From Ascochyta rabiei (Eukaryota > Ascomycota > Dothideomycetes > Pleosporales > Didymellaceae), in NCBI RefSeq assembly GCF_004011695.2, contig NC_082406.1, positions 2,356,001 through 2,420,000 of the forward strand: a stretch of DNA of 64,000 nucleotides, written 5' to 3'. Under the pieces are notes generated by a model. That model searched no databases and was not told the origin of the DNA. It worked only from the letters and a program-made list of their open reading frames with translations. Made by a program: the position numbers and the translations under genes. Of this stretch, positions 42,758 to 54,579 are shown in pieces (positions within the stretch are counted from its first letter, which is position 1; each line of letters opens with the position of its first letter).

Positions 42758-42914
42758 CAGCGGTCAGGGCAGCGGTCAGGGCAGCGGTCAGGGCAGCGGT
42801 CAGGGTGGTCAGGGTGGTCAGGGTGGTTGAATGATCAGGCGTTGTTGACTTTACCACGGGCTGAGAGGCCCAGTGTGCTCTTGCTTTTTGCTTTTGCTTT
42901 TGCTTTTGCTTTGG
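42758..42914 (+). repeat. 12-bp, 9-bp and 6-bp tandem repeats
   Basis: Four copies of cagcggtcaggg (42758-42805) run directly into two copies of tggtcaggg (42806-42823). About 60 bp further on, gctttt repeats span 42883-42914. The 12-bp and 9-bp units share ggtcaggg, suggesting one arose from the other. Confidence 0.85.
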
Positions 42915-43690
42915 CGCTCTGGTGCCTCGAACAGGATTACGTTTCTTCAAACAGTCCCTCTTACACGGCTCTTTCAGCGACTGAGTCGACCACTGTGGTG
43001 ACAAGGAGATGACTGCCGTGTTGAGCGCGCGCGTTGTTGTTTGGCTTGGTCTGAGGGTGGAGCTGCATGACATCATTCGTGGATGTGCGGCGGCGGACGG
43101 CTATAAAGAGCGTCGGAAGTTTCGGGGGGCAATGGCACGTCTCTTTTCGGCGTTTTCATGGCCATTATGCCTTGGACAAGCACGCGACGAGAGAGACCGA
43201 GAGTGTTTGGATCGCGATCAGATGGCGGAAAAACAGGGTTGGCGGGTGTGAAGGGGGCGGCGATCACTCAGAAATCTCGATCACTTGATTAGGCGCCTGG
43301 CGGTGTTTGAGGTTGGCGTGGGAGTCGAGTTCTGGACCCTTCCGGGACAGGCACCGCGGCAGGGTTCAAGTGGCTGACCAGGGGACCAAGTGGGGGCTGA
43401 TGGAGCGTGACGTAGCTGCCGTTAGTCGTTCGCCCGATCGTCCCCCAGTTTCTCGATACGCCGTAAGAACGCACTGGCACAGCTGTTGCCGCTTGCGGAG
43501 GCCAGCAACAAGGCTGCGACCGGGGTCCAGCGCTGCTAGACCCTGATTCTTGCATTACATCAGACATCGCAAACGTTGACCCGTGCTGCCTCGGTGTTAC
43601 AACGTAACGTGCCTGTGATCTGTGGCCTGTAAGCGGTGCTGCGGTGGTGGTGGTGGTGGCGGTGGTGTGGTGGTGTGGTGCCGTGGCGCT

Positions 43691-43778
43691 GCTGTGATGC
43701 TGTGATGCTGTGATGCTGTGATGCTGTGATGCTGTGATGTTGGGATGCTGGGATGCTGGGATGCTGGGATGCTGTGGT
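43691..43778 (+). repeat. 8-bp minisatellite (gctgtgat/gctgggat)
   Basis: Eleven 8-bp units: six gctgtgat, then gttgggat, three gctgggat and gctgtggt. It sits in a wider G/T-rich stretch (43640-43790). Minus-strand frames through it give Ser/Gln/His repeats that I treat as artefacts. Confidence 0.9.
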
Positions 43779-44877
43779 GTTGTTGTAATGCCACTGCACC
43801 TCGTCTTCCTACCGTGTACGCGCTGCGCTATGTTGCCCTGCTGCTCTGCTGCTTTGCTGTCCTGCTGCAACTGCAACAGCAAGCTTCACTCCTGACCGTG
43901 TCTTGAAATGAACGGACGAGGCAGTGCGCGCGTGAGCTGGCAAGAGACGAGGTCAGCGTTACCCCATTGGTGCCCTGTCCGTCGCGGCAGACTGGCGCTG
44001 CTGCTTCTTGAGTGCGATGGCCTTTGCGCGTTCACGATCACCGATCTGAAAACCCATCCTCTGCTAGTGCGGCCGCTCTCCGTCTGGCGACATTGGCTCT
44101 TACCATCGTCTGGCAAGCCACACTTCAAGGCGGCAATCATCGTGGGCGGCGGCATGGCGACTCCAAGGACCTATGCTGTTCGCCGCGTGCTGAGCTGCAG
44201 GACTGCAGAACCCCTACACTTTGTCTCGCGGTGTCGACTGCCGTGCCGTGTGCGGCCAAGCGTGCAGACAAAGGGAAAGAAAAGGGAAAAGTGGCGTCTC
44301 CCCGTCGTCTCCCGGTCGTGCATGTCGCTCGCGGCGGGTCCCCCTCGTCAGGCCCTGGGCGATCGCCGGGACCAGGATCCCTGCGTGCTGGCTGCAGCGC
44401 GCTAACCCGTAGCACGGCCTGCATGTCAAGATGGGATTTTGCATCGAGTTTGCAGATTCGGGCTGATCCTTGTTTTAGTCCACGCTGGAAACCCTGCCCA
44501 AACTAGAGCCAATCTGCTCTGTCCACTATATCTGTCTCTGCCCTCCCACACCCTCGACGCAGCGCCCAGTAAGCTTGCCTCTCGATCCACCACAGCTTTC
44601 GTTCCCCCCTCACCAGCCCAAACATTCAACTCCGGCTCGCGTCATACTTGCCGCTTCTTGTGCAGACACCTTCCTTCTGTGACGGCTTCTCACTTGTCGC
44701 GCCCTACTGTCCATTCATCTTACACTGGAAACGGCTGAGCATCATCATCCATACTACTCACCTCGCCTCGCCTCACCTTGCCTCGCCTTGCCTCACGTGT
44801 CAGCGCGAGGTTGCCCGTGCGTATCTGGTCGCATTCCTTTCACTGGCGCGTATTTGTGCCTTGCCCAAGAAAGAAAA

Positions 44878-45828
44878 ATGGACGGCAAGAACTCTTCGGG
44901 TCGCCGCGTCTCATTGTTAAACGACAGCATCGAGGCTCCGCACCTCGTCCGCCTCCCCTCCATCACACCTTCCCTGCGCTCCCGCACTTCGAGCTACACT
45001 TCCTCATCAATTGGCTCACCACCAACGCCGCGCTTGATTCGCAGCGACTCCTCCGACTCGGTCACAATGCAAACCCCCTCGCCAATCACACCGGAATTTG
45101 GCTTTGACACCTTGTCCCACGGCCTTCCGTCTCCCAACTACGCGCAACAGCAGTATTTTGATATGCCGCCTGGTGGCATGCAGCCCAAGAGCTTCGGCTC
45201 CTACGCGCCCGTTACCCACCCTGGCCCGCTCACCTACCACGGACAGTCTGCCTACTACGCCCAGCCACAGATGGCAGAGCAGCATCTCGCACCTGCACCT
45301 GCGCCTGCCAATGCGCGGCCAAAGAAGAACAGCTACCCATGCCCAATGGCAAAACAGTATCAGTGCAGCGACTACTTCACCACTTCTGGACATGCTGCCC
45401 GGCACGCGAAGAAGCACACCGGCAAGAAGGACGCCTACTGTCCGGAATGCAACAAGGCCTTCACACGCAAGGACAACATGGAACAGCACCGCCGCACCCA
45501 CCAGAGCGGTCGGAGCGCCAAGGGCAGCGAAAACGGCGTGAAGAAGCCAAAGCCTGCTGCTAAGCGCCCAAGGCCTTCTCCTCTCATGTCCTCTGAGCCA
45601 GCCATGTCGCTCCCGAACCTCGATCCTACCCTTTCCGTCAGCCCTGTCAGCGCGAGCTTCATGGCGCCCGCTGTGCAACAGGCAGAGCCTCTAATGGACT
45701 TTTCTATGCAACAACGATCTGCGTATCCTGACCCTACCCAGTACTCGATGAGCAACAACTACTCGTCTTCGGGTCTCGATGCGCTGGCCATCGCGGCGAG
45801 CGGCGAGAAGCGCAAATGGGATGTTTGA
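44878..45828 (+). CDS. mtfA: C2H2 zinc-finger regulator, MtfA/RsrA-like
   Basis: The gene has a single exon of 316 residues with two adjacent C2H2 fingers: YPCPMAKQYQCSDYFTTSGHAARHAKKH (about 153-180) and YCPECNKAFTRKDNMEQHRRTH (about 187-208), linked by TGKKDA. That finger pair, with the unusual first finger, is the mark of the MtfA/RsrA group, which in Aspergillus governs secondary metabolism, development and stress response. A Ser/Pro-rich N-terminus (SPPTPRLIRSDSSDSV) and a Lys/Arg/Pro basic patch after the fingers (KKPKPAAKRPRPS) look like an activation region and a nuclear signal. The ATG follows an A-rich aagaaaa context. The flanks are unusually long and empty. The family call is strong, orthology to MtfA likely but unproven. 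Confidence 0.85.
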   Translation: MDGKNSSGRRVSLLNDSIEAPHLVRLPSITPSLRSRTSSYTSSSIGSPPTPRLIRSDSSDSVTMQTPSPITPEFGFDTLSHGLPSPNYAQQQYFDMPPGGMQPKSFGSYAPVTHPGPLTYHGQSAYYAQPQMAEQHLAPAPAPANARPKKNSYPCPMAKQYQCSDYFTTSGHAARHAKKHTGKKDAYCPECNKAFTRKDNMEQHRRTHQSGRSAKGSENGVKKPKPAAKRPRPSPLMSSEPAMSLPNLDPTLSVSPVSASFMAPAVQQAEPLMDFSMQQRSAYPDPTQYSMSNNYSSSGLDALAIAASGEKRKWDV

Positions 45829-48800
45829 TGTTTTTTTTTCTCTTCTTCTTCACGGTTCAAGGTTTCCTTGTTCCCTTCCTGCTTCACTTTCTTTGAATCC
45901 TCGGCACATCTAGCACGGCGCTGGGGCTCATTTGGGAATTCACTGGCGTTCAAAATCGTGTTCGAGAAATAGACGCATGCCGTCAAGGCTACGAATGGAA
46001 TCACCAGTCGGTTGTGCAGTGCGCCTTGGCCTCCACGGAACTCGTTTTCCATCGTGTACAACCTCTACTCGACATTGGCCTTGATCTACTTTGTCGGCTT
46101 CGGCATCGAGGACTCGACAGTCACTGGTACATCTGCTGTCCAGTTGGTCAAAGCGTCAAGTGGAAGCGCACTCCGTATGGTGGTGGTGGACTGGACTGGG
46201 CAGGACAGACATGGATACCCCGCCCTCTGTAACAAGTGGGCACAGTTTTTATCAGCGCATACCGGTACTTGATACCAAAGAAATAATCAAACATATTCAC
46301 AACACCACAAGTCATCTTGTATTCTCTCATTCGTTGCCTCCCTCTCGTTGTCGCGGTTAGCTTGCGTGTGTACACTCGTCTCAATCTCCTTCGGCAGTCT
46401 ACACAGAAATATGACGCTTGTAAAGTTGTGACTGTTTATGGTTAGATGCCTTTACCGCTACTATCGGATAGAGGCTCTGATGGGACTCGAGGTTTACTAA
46501 CGTCCCAGGCCTCCACAACCAAGACCTCACGACAGAGTCCGTTGGTCCTGCTGATGTGGAACAAAGAAAGGAGCATGCTAACGATGAAATGCAAGCGGAA
46601 CTTGCTCCGCTCCTCAGTCCAATCGTGATGTTTGCATTAGACCGTACGGGGTCTGCCGCTGGTGTGAGACCCTGCAGCTGGCAGTTCCAGACCAAGACCC
46701 CGTTGATCTGCTGAGCTAGGAAGAATCTCCATTGAGCTTGATTGGCAATGGATGTGATGTGCCACTAGACAACATACCACGAAGACGTATTACCGTTGAT
46801 GTTCCCTTGAGCTCGCACTATTGGATGCCCAGCCATGGGCAGCAGTACCATAGAGTTTTCCTCTCTTGGGATCTGTCTCCGCACCTAGTGTTCATGTTGA
46901 CGTCGAGATGAAAAAGTGCAATCGCGCACGGTATCTACCATTGCAGCTGTTCAGCTGACCCGTCTACATCAATTCCATCACGCACAAGACCCCAACACGA
47001 CAACAGTACGCTCCGTTTGCGTTTCGGTGCTGCGTGTAACCGCGTTGTGGCCGGGCATGCACATGCAAGGTTCGAGTACAGAGGCTAGGGTTCACCAACA
47101 ACAACAGGGTCTTCAAGTAGCACACACACCTCGCTAACAAGACAGCCATCTCCCTGTCGCGGCACACCGGCTGGTGTACCTCGAGAGGGAGCTGTGAAGC
47201 TTCGACTCCTTGCATCCTAGCAATTCAGGAGAAGCGGTTAATAACGACCTGCCTCGGGCTTTTCACTTGTTCATCAACATCAGCCCAATCATCTGGTCAG
47301 GCCTACGACCAAAACTGGATCAGGCCCAAGTCCCAACAAGTCGTTTCCCTGTCTGCGCCGGCTTCCTTTCCTCAACACTCTGACATTCAACGACGTGTCC
47401 GTACCCGTCCGCTTCTGTTCTAACCGTTGACCCATGCTCTGGCTGCGCAACGGGACAACTACGAAACGTACCGTCACCTCCACAGCAGCCGCACGCAACA
47501 CAAGACGCGCTGATCCACACCTTTTGTGGCCCATCGCTGTTACCTCTCGCCTGGCTGGACGTGACGGGCATGTCGTGACACGTCGTTTCTGCACGTAGAT
47601 AGACGAAGCAGATCTCAAAATAGGTACGACAGAACATGGGCGTATGCGGGGAAACGCAACGATCGGAAGCGGGACGCAGGTCATTGTTTCAAGTCGACAA
47701 GCGAACATGTCAATGTCGTTGCCGCTTCCCTGGTTCGTGGTCGGTAGGGAAGATTAGCGACGGGGGGATCGGGTGCACATGCAGAATGCTGCTGCGAAGA
47801 TGAGGGTTCCCTGTTGATCTCGGGGGGTTTGATGTCATTGCAGAAACAAGCACACCACCTCGACTGACGGCTCGTCTTCATCTTGGAGGCGTTGGAGACC
47901 CGGTTCTGCGTTGACCTCAATCGTCCTGGAGCAGAACGCCAGACTCATCCTCAGACAACCCACGCGGGTGGGCAGGTTGTGCAAGTCCACCATGTGTACG
48001 CTCGTACCCAATGCGGGTATTCATCGTGCCACCTCTAGTTGTCTCACCGTACACATGAAAACTTTCCAGTATACACATGCTTCCCGCACGTTGAAGTGGG
48101 TTCTGTGTCACCGCAGCCACTCGCCAGTCATACGTGTGCACGATAGGTTCTGATACGATGAGAATGGAGGTCTACACGGCTCCTCGTGTGGACAATGAAG
48201 CAAACTCGATAGTCTTGCGAACACCCTGCTCTCAACAAACCAACAGCGACGTCAGCCTCAGAAACGACGACAAACCACAACCGCTCCATGCAACAGACAA
48301 CCAACCACGCAGCGCCCCAGGAACCTCGCGCGCGCCAAAAACAATCAAGAACAACGCGGCTCTCAACAAGAGAAAAAGGGGGCCCGCTTGCGCAAGCAAA
48401 GAAATTGATTGACATGCCCTCCTCCATCCACCCTGCAGAGGGCCACCTCGTTTCCCCACAGCTCAACAAACCCACCACGAACCCGTGTCGTAGATGCAAC
48501 ACACACACACACGCCTCCCAAATATACACAGTTCAGGACCTGTCATTTCCCGATGCTTGCAGACAGCTCCCGACGCCCCCACCGCCGTGCCTAACCGCAC
48601 GCCACGTCCACGCCAAGCAGGGACCCTTTCCCAACGCCGCAGATTGGACCTTTTTTGTTTTTTTGACGGGCGCAGGCGGCGGCGGGGGGGGGGGGGGGGG
48701 GCTACCTGTCGAGCTGCATCTGCGTTGTGCGACGGCAGACCGTGAGGGATTCCGCGTATCAGACGGGGGTTGCACGACAGGGCGGCAGGTCGTGCGAGGT

Positions 48801-49725
48801 CGTGCGGGCTGCGGTACCTACGTACATGTGAGGTGGCTCGCTTCGAGGGATCACGGCAGTTTTTGAGCAGGGGTTAGGAATGCGGTGGTCGGTGCACAAG
48901 CAGTGGAGCTGTGTCGAGGGAGGGGATGGCTGTCGAGGCGTGGCGACGGATGGGGAGCTATGTGTGCTCCACGAGGCTGGATGTTGTGGTGAAGCCACCC
49001 CCGAGCGTGAGTTCAACAAAGAGGGCGGAGTGAGCATCTGGCGGAGACTCATTGCTCATCGTACGACTGGCCGGCCTGGGACTCCAACATGTCCAACGCC
49101 AACATCAATATCATATGCAAAGTACAACTCAAGGGTACCAAGGTACGACACGGCGCTGCGCCGCGCTGAGTCTGACACTGACATTGACAACTACACACGC
49201 CCATCCCTGCCCTTCGTTCTCGTCGCGCGTCTGTTTCCTCTGCCCTGCGTAAGCGTCGTGCAACCTCACCCTGACCACTACCCATCTTTCGTGCCGTCCC
49301 GCTTACGGTCGAGATCTTCCCGCTGCTGTGATCGAGACATTTTCCCGGTCGAGGGTAATGTCACGCCATGTGTGAGATCGTGATGCGCGGGCTTTTGTGT
49401 TGGGTTTTGGAGACATGATGAGGCGGATGTGAAGTGCTCGCGATGCAGGAGGGTTGGAAAGAGGACTGCTGCTGACTTGGACACGACGTTTGATGTAGGT
49501 TTCCGTTTTTTTGAGTGGACTGCGTGAATCCTCGTTTATGCGTATTTATGCAGTGACTCCCGACGAGGACCAGGATTTGGGAAGCGAGATCGGATTTTGT
49601 TGGGATGGAGGTGGAAAGCTAGATCATCGGGATTCTCAGGGCAGATCTTACGGTCGTCGTGAGCTGAACGATTGCCTTCCGTCGAGCACCGGTAAGAGCG
49701 AATCAATCTGCTCCGTGGGAAGCAC
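45829..49725. other. 3.9-kb gene-poor region downstream of the MtfA-like gene
   Basis: Only short frames without family character. It contains an (AC)7 run at 48499-48512 and an 18-base G run at 48684-48701. The 3' UTR of the C2H2 gene starts with a T/C-rich stretch at 45830-45850. Confidence 0.5.
48684..48701 (+). repeat. Poly-G tract of 18 bases
   Basis: Eighteen uninterrupted G follow a ggcggcgg block. Such tracts are slippage-prone and may form a G-quadruplex. The exact length may be a sequencing or assembly artefact. Confidence 0.75.
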
Positions 49726-51063
49726 TCAAGTGAACTTGGCCGTCTGTACGTACTTGGCGAAGCTCATGTCTTCGTTCGAGGGTCCGCCACTGTCCCTCAG
49801 TGCCTGCGTGTATCGCTGCTTGAGGTTGCTATCCGGATCCATGGCGTCTTCTTCTGAATCAAAATTGTCGTCAAAGTCGTTGGCCGGGTGGTCGTCGTCG
49901 TCGTCATCCATGTCTTCCACGTCGCTGACAGTCTCAGGCTCTTCCCTACGGGGCGCTCTCTTGGGCTTTGTGCCTGCGCCACCGACTTTCATATCTTTCA
50001 TCAGCTTGTCGAGCTCGCGTTGGCGAGTGGCCTGCTTCTCTTGCTCGCGCTCTGCTCTCCTTCGCTCAAGCTCTGGCTTGTAGTCCCGCTCAAACTCCTC
50101 TTTCTTTTCTTGTACGCCCTTGAAGAAGTCGTCCATGCCGTCACCGGTCATGGCGCTGACACCCACGACGCTCAAGTGCTTGTAAAACTCCTCTAGCACC
50201 AGAGACATGCTGTTCAGCAGACTGCTCATGTAGCCGCTTCCGCCTGTGATGCCGTCGCCGCCAAATGTACCGCCCTCTTCCTCATTTCGCAATGCAGTCT
50301 GGAAGGCTTCAAAGTCTGTCATCCACTCCTTGGCGAATGCCGCATCCTGTGCATCCGTCTTGTTGAACACCAGGATCATGGGCAACTTTGTCTTGTACAG
50401 AATGGAGCAGGCGTACAGCATGTTTGACATGAAGGTACTGGTGCTCGTGGTTCGCGGTGTATCGATGACATATGCTATAACGGTAGGAAAGGTGCTTGCT
50501 AAGCTCGAAAGCAAAATTTCTCCACTGGCTGACCAGACAAAAACTTCGATCTGCCCAGGTGTGTCCACCAGAATGTGCTTGACCTGCTGTTGCTGCGCCG
50601 GAGCGGCCGGCTGCTTCTCCTTTCCGCTGTTTGTCATGAACTCGATTGTCGTCTGCTCAGGCTCCTTGACGGGCTCGGGCGCCTGTGTCCTTTTTTCGAG
50701 CAGCCCGATCACCTGGTCGATTTTTGTGCTGAACAAGTTCAGACTGGTCAAGATACCACCGTTGGGCCCAAGGTTGAACTGCTTCATGACCTCCTTGTAG
50801 TTGACACTGTCACGAATGTCGATGTTGGGCGTAAAGGGAACGTGGTGAACGGCAGGGTCGAGGTTGATTATGTACGGCGGGGTTGGCGCAGTTTTCGAGA
50901 CCGAGGGTTCCTTCGACGTTGGATCTGGGTGTGTGTAGATGTGCGACACCAAGCGTTGCATAAAAGTCGTCTTTCCGGAGCCAGCCATGCCTACGCATAC
51001 TATTGCTACTGGAGGGGTTGAGCTCGAGGCTGCGGAGCTCTTGGGAGCCTGGGCAGAAGCCAT
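49726..51063 (-). CDS. NPA3: GPN-loop GTPase 1 (Npa3/XAB1)
   Basis: GPN1 is an essential GTPase that helps assemble RNA polymerase II and bring it into the nucleus with GPN3. It has one exon and 445 residues. The P-loop GMAGSGKTT (about 25-33), [14 protein letters not shown], the Gly-Pro-Asn insertion FNLGPNGG (about 96-103), [13 protein letters not shown] and the guanine-specificity box VFNKTDA are all present. The C-terminus is a helical, Lys/Glu-rich segment and an acidic run ending in the conserved YTQALRD...SFAKYVQ tail. An insertion of about 30 residues, rich in Pro, Glu and Gln, follows the GPN region. Divergent from the Cwf19-like gene. Confidence 0.95.
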   Translation of the reverse strand: MASAQAPKSSAASSSTPPVAIVCVGMAGSGKTTFMQRLVSHIYTHPDPTSKEPSVSKTAPTPPYIINLDPAVHHVPFTPNIDIRDSVNYKEVMKQFNLGPNGGILTSLNLFSTKIDQVIGLLEKRTQAPEPVKEPEQTTIEFMTNSGKEKQPAAPAQQQQVKHILVDTPGQIEVFVWSASGEILLSSLASTFPTVIAYVIDTPRTTSTSTFMSNMLYACSILYKTKLPMILVFNKTDAQDAAFAKEWMTDFEAFQTALRNEEEGGTFGGDGITGGSGYMSSLLNSMSLVLEEFYKHLSVVGVSAMTGDGMDDFFKGVQEKKEEFERDYKPELERRRAEREQEKQATRQRELDKLMKDMKVGGAGTKPKRAPRREEPETVSDVEDMDDDDDDHPANDFDDNFDSEEDAMDPDSNLKQRYTQALRDSGGPSNEDMSFAKYVQTAKFT

Positions 51064-51400
51064 GATGGTGACGATGACGTTGTTGTTTGCCGGAGATGCA
51101 GCGGAGGACAGTCAATGCAGATGGCTGCAATTCAGTCACGTGTGTTGTTTCTGCGACTGTGACTGTAGGTACTTATAAAAGAGCGTAATGTTGGTCGAGG
51201 TGGAGCGTGTCGTCAGTGTAGAGTTGGCGGCCTCGAAATTCTTTGGCGGGGCGAGAGCCGCACGACGCGCTAGCACGCGGCCAGTGATGTCAATCCAAGC
51301 TTCCCTCCCAACCTTTGTCGCCTGTCGAGCGTTCCATCAGCTCATCAGCACTCGCCGAACCAGCCTCCGTCCTCTTGGTGCGAGTAGCAAGAAATCAGCG
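51064..51400. promoter_or_regulatory. Divergent promoter GPN1 / Cwf19-like
   Basis: 337 bp separate the two ATGs if the Cwf19-like start is at 51401. The Cwf19 frame is open back to 51188, so part of this may be coding. A ttataaaag sequence lies near 51174-51182. Confidence 0.5.
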
Positions 51401-53628
51401 ATGGGCTTGGAGGATTTCGAGAAAGAGCTTGCAGCGAGCAAGAGCAAAGAAGACCGGAAGAAGCGGGACAGAAGTCGCAGTCGCGACCGGCACCACCGCT
51501 CAAGCAAACACCACACGTCACGCCATCACCGCGACGATCGAGATCGAGACGGACATCACAGAGAAAAACGATCGCGACACCACCGAGAGACTTCTGAAGA
51601 GCGTTCACGGCGCAAGCGTAAAGAGAGAGAGCGCGACGACAAGTACGACGACCAATCACGCCAAAAGCGCAAGGACAGGCGCAGTCGGTCACCTTCGAGT
51701 GGAGATGAGGACCGCCTGACGCGAAAACGCAAGTCGCGTCAGTATGATGAGGACGAATCCTCTGACGACGATGCGCCGCAAGAAAAGGACTATGCGCCCC
51801 ACGACGATGAGCTGCTCGACGAGCAACTGGAGGAGGCAGCGAGCGCTAACGTTCAGCGAGACGATTGGATGCAAGCACCGTCATCTATGGACGTGGACTA
51901 CGTGCAGAGAAAGAAGAGAGAGGAGAAGACGACATACGTCGCGGCGTCTGCAGAGAAGCAGCACGCCCTCAAGATTCACAAAGCAGAACTGAACCACCAC
52001 CTTGCCGATTTGAAAGAAGACAAAGTGAAAACAGCACAGGAACCAGCGCAACGAGAGGTTGACTACACGTTCGGCGACTCAGGGTCACAATGGCGCATGA
52101 CAAAGCTAAAGGGCATCTACAGGGCAGCTGAAGAGACGGGACGAAGTGTCGAAGATGTGGCTCTGGAGAAATACGGCGATCTGCGCGATTTCGACGAAGC
52201 ACGGGAGGAAGAGACCGAGCTCGACAGGAGGAACATGTATGGCAATGACTACGTCGGGAAGGAAAAACCATCTGGAGAGCTGTATGAAGAACGCAGGTTG
52301 AAAGCTGGCCTTCACCGTGCTACACGAGAAGATCACGAAATGGCAGACCTACCACAGGGCGAAATCATACCGGACGCAAGGCCCACTACAAACACAGTCG
52401 CGCTTAGCCAGACAGAGTTGAACAAGCTCAAAGCCCAGATGATGAAGGCAAAGATGAAGAAGTCTCCAGAAGCAGCACGACTCGAGGCGGAATACAACGC
52501 AGCGATTGCGGGCTCTGCAGGCAGTACAGATCGTGATGTAGTGGTTCTAAACGCCATGGATAACCGCATGCTTGCTGGAGGACGTCAGGGCGAGGTCATC
52601 TCGCTAGAGAACAAGCGAGGCGTTGAGCGTGGGTTGGTCAAGGAGAACGAGGACATGAGCATAGAAGACATGGTTCGGCAGGAGCGACGCACGAAAGGCC
52701 AGAACGAGGGTCTTATTCTTGCCGAGAAGATTGGCAAGGATGTCAAGTTCGATGTGAGCATTGCTAATTTCTTATGACCTATACACTGCTGACTCAAAGA
52801 CAGAACGACCTCGATTACATGGACGAGAATGCAACAAGACTCGCTGCCCGCGCCCCCAAGTCATCCATCAACCTCCGCAACCAGGCCATTCAGGACTACC
52901 AGAAGACAAATCGTATCCTCGATTCCTGTCCACTCTGCCACCACGAAGACAAATCGCCGCCTCAACCTCCTGTCGCCCCCGTCATCTCTCTTGGCACACG
53001 CGCTTTTCTCACTCTCCCTACGGAGCCTGAGGTCAGTGACGGTGGCGCGGTCATAGTGCCTATCCAGCACCGCACCAATCTACTGGAATGCGACGACGAT
53101 GAATGGGAAGAGATTCGCAATTTCATGAAGTCCCTCACCCGCATGTACCACGATCAAGGCCGTGACGTCCTTTTCTACGAGAACGCTGCCAACCCTGGGC
53201 GTAAGCTACATGCTGCCATGAACGCAGTACCCATCCCGTTCGAGCTCGGCGATACGGCTCCCGCGTTTTTCCGTGAAGCCATCCTCACCTCGGACAACGA
53301 ATGGAGCCAGCACAAGCCTATCATCGACACCCTCAAGGCCTCACGGTCAGGGCTGGGTAAGCAGGCCTTCCGCAGAAGCTTGGCGAAAGAGATGCCTTAC
53401 TTCCACGTGTGGTTTGAGCTGGATGGAGGCATGGGTCACATCGTGGAGGACGAGCGCAGATGGCCACGTGCCGACCTCTTCGCGCGAGAGGTTCTCGGAG
53501 GAATGTTGGATGTGGGAATCGAGATCCAGAAGAGACAGGGACGATGGGTCAAGGGTGATCGTAGGCCAGAGAAATGGAAGAAGGGGTGGAGGAAGTTTGA
53601 CTGGACTCGAGTGCTTACTGAAGGGTAG
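51401..53628 (+). CDS. CWF19: Cwf19-like pre-mRNA splicing/debranching factor
   Basis: Cwf19 proteins act at the end of splicing, in spliceosome disassembly and lariat turnover. Exon 1 is 51401-52753, the intron 52754-52803 and exon 2 52804-53628, giving 725 residues. The start MGLEDFEKELAASKSKED is the usual one. An RS/RH-rich low-complexity region follows (about 25-130). The splice joins DVKFD to NDLDYMDENATRLA. Exon 2 carries the two C-terminal Cwf19 domains: the Cys/His unit LDSCPLCHHEDKS with VIVPIQHRTNLLECDDDEWEEIRNFMKSL, DVLFYENA, HAAMNAVPIPF and the end domain FHVWFELDGGMGHIVEDERRWPRADLFAREVLGGML. The frame extends 71 codons upstream of the chosen ATG (see findings). Confidence 0.92.
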
Positions 53629-54579
53629 TCCTCAACGACGGTCGTGGGCTCGTAGGTACAGTAGAAGGAAATCAAAGCAGCTACCCAGGCGGCCCATATA
53701 AGTCTTCAGATAAGGTTATCCAGGAATGCTGTGCGTGTTGAGGTTTCAGGACGTGGCGCAGAGTTAGATACGAGCGGAATCGTCGCGCTTTGGGCACAAA
53801 CGCTGGGTGATTGCAACATGTCGCACATGTCAAGTACTTCACTTTTGGCCCAATCAACGATGACGTGCGGCGATGCATGATAAGCGCCCTGGTGTCCACA
53901 ACAGAGACTGCAACATGTCGACTTGACGATTGCGCGCACTTGATTCTTGATTTATGCTTTGCTAGCACTGAACGACACCGCCTGCGCCACAGACACTTGG
54001 TAGCGGTACTTTGATTAGGCAGATTCACCCCGCTGCGCATGATTCGCCCCACTAGGCTTTCTCGCAACAACGCTGCGTTCCGCCAGCCCGTCCTCCGGCC
54101 AGGTGTGCGTTTCTCTCTCTCTCTCTCTCTCTCTCTCTTGACGACCGCCGCAGTCCTCCTCCGCGTCAGAGTAAAAGGGGCGAGGGTCCTGTTAGGCATC
54201 ACTGCGGGCTTCACCAGGGACCGACCCACATTTGTGCGCCTCAGCCACCTTCACGCCAGCACTAAGAGCGCAGTTCACGGCTAGGTTTTGACGACATCAC
54301 GCTGTCTCCGCCCACTACCGTCATTGCTACCGGCAGCCCCCAGCAATCCTCACCACGACCGCCATTCGTTGCCAGCGCTCCACGACGCGGCTCCTTCCGT
54401 GCACAGCGTCACACTGCCCGACCGGCGCCTGTTCTGTTTGGGCTCCGAGCACTCAACAGCAAGTCGGCCATCGCCAGGCACCACACACCTCGCCGCACCC
54501 GTCGGCGGAGAGACGCAAGACGCAGCCCAGCCTACGCCCTCCCCGCCGAATTCCCTGAACCACCGCCGCCACCGCCGCC
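53629..54579. promoter_or_regulatory. Upstream region of protein kinase C gene with (TC)n
   Basis: About 950 bp without a secure gene. A (TC)13 run at 54112-54138 and a C-rich stretch up to the ATG suggest a pyrimidine-rich promoter or leader, common before fungal housekeeping genes. Confidence 0.5.

Larger units (their letters stand above)
38980..44877. other. 5.9-kb gene-poor region upstream of the MtfA-like gene
   Basis: No recognisable gene in almost 6 kb. It holds a GC-rich patch (about 39571-39615), a tandem 21-bp near-palindrome (39924-39965), two coding-like minus frames of unclear status (40745-41026 and 40133-40405), several microsatellites (42758-42828, 42883-42914, 43691-43778) and a CT-rich leader (about 44755-44800). 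It may be a long promoter/leader or an unannotated noncoding RNA region. Confidence 0.5.

Noticed and set aside
43289..43882. Minus-strand frame with Ser/Gln/His repeats
   Set aside because: Product of the 8-bp minisatellite read in a shifting frame.
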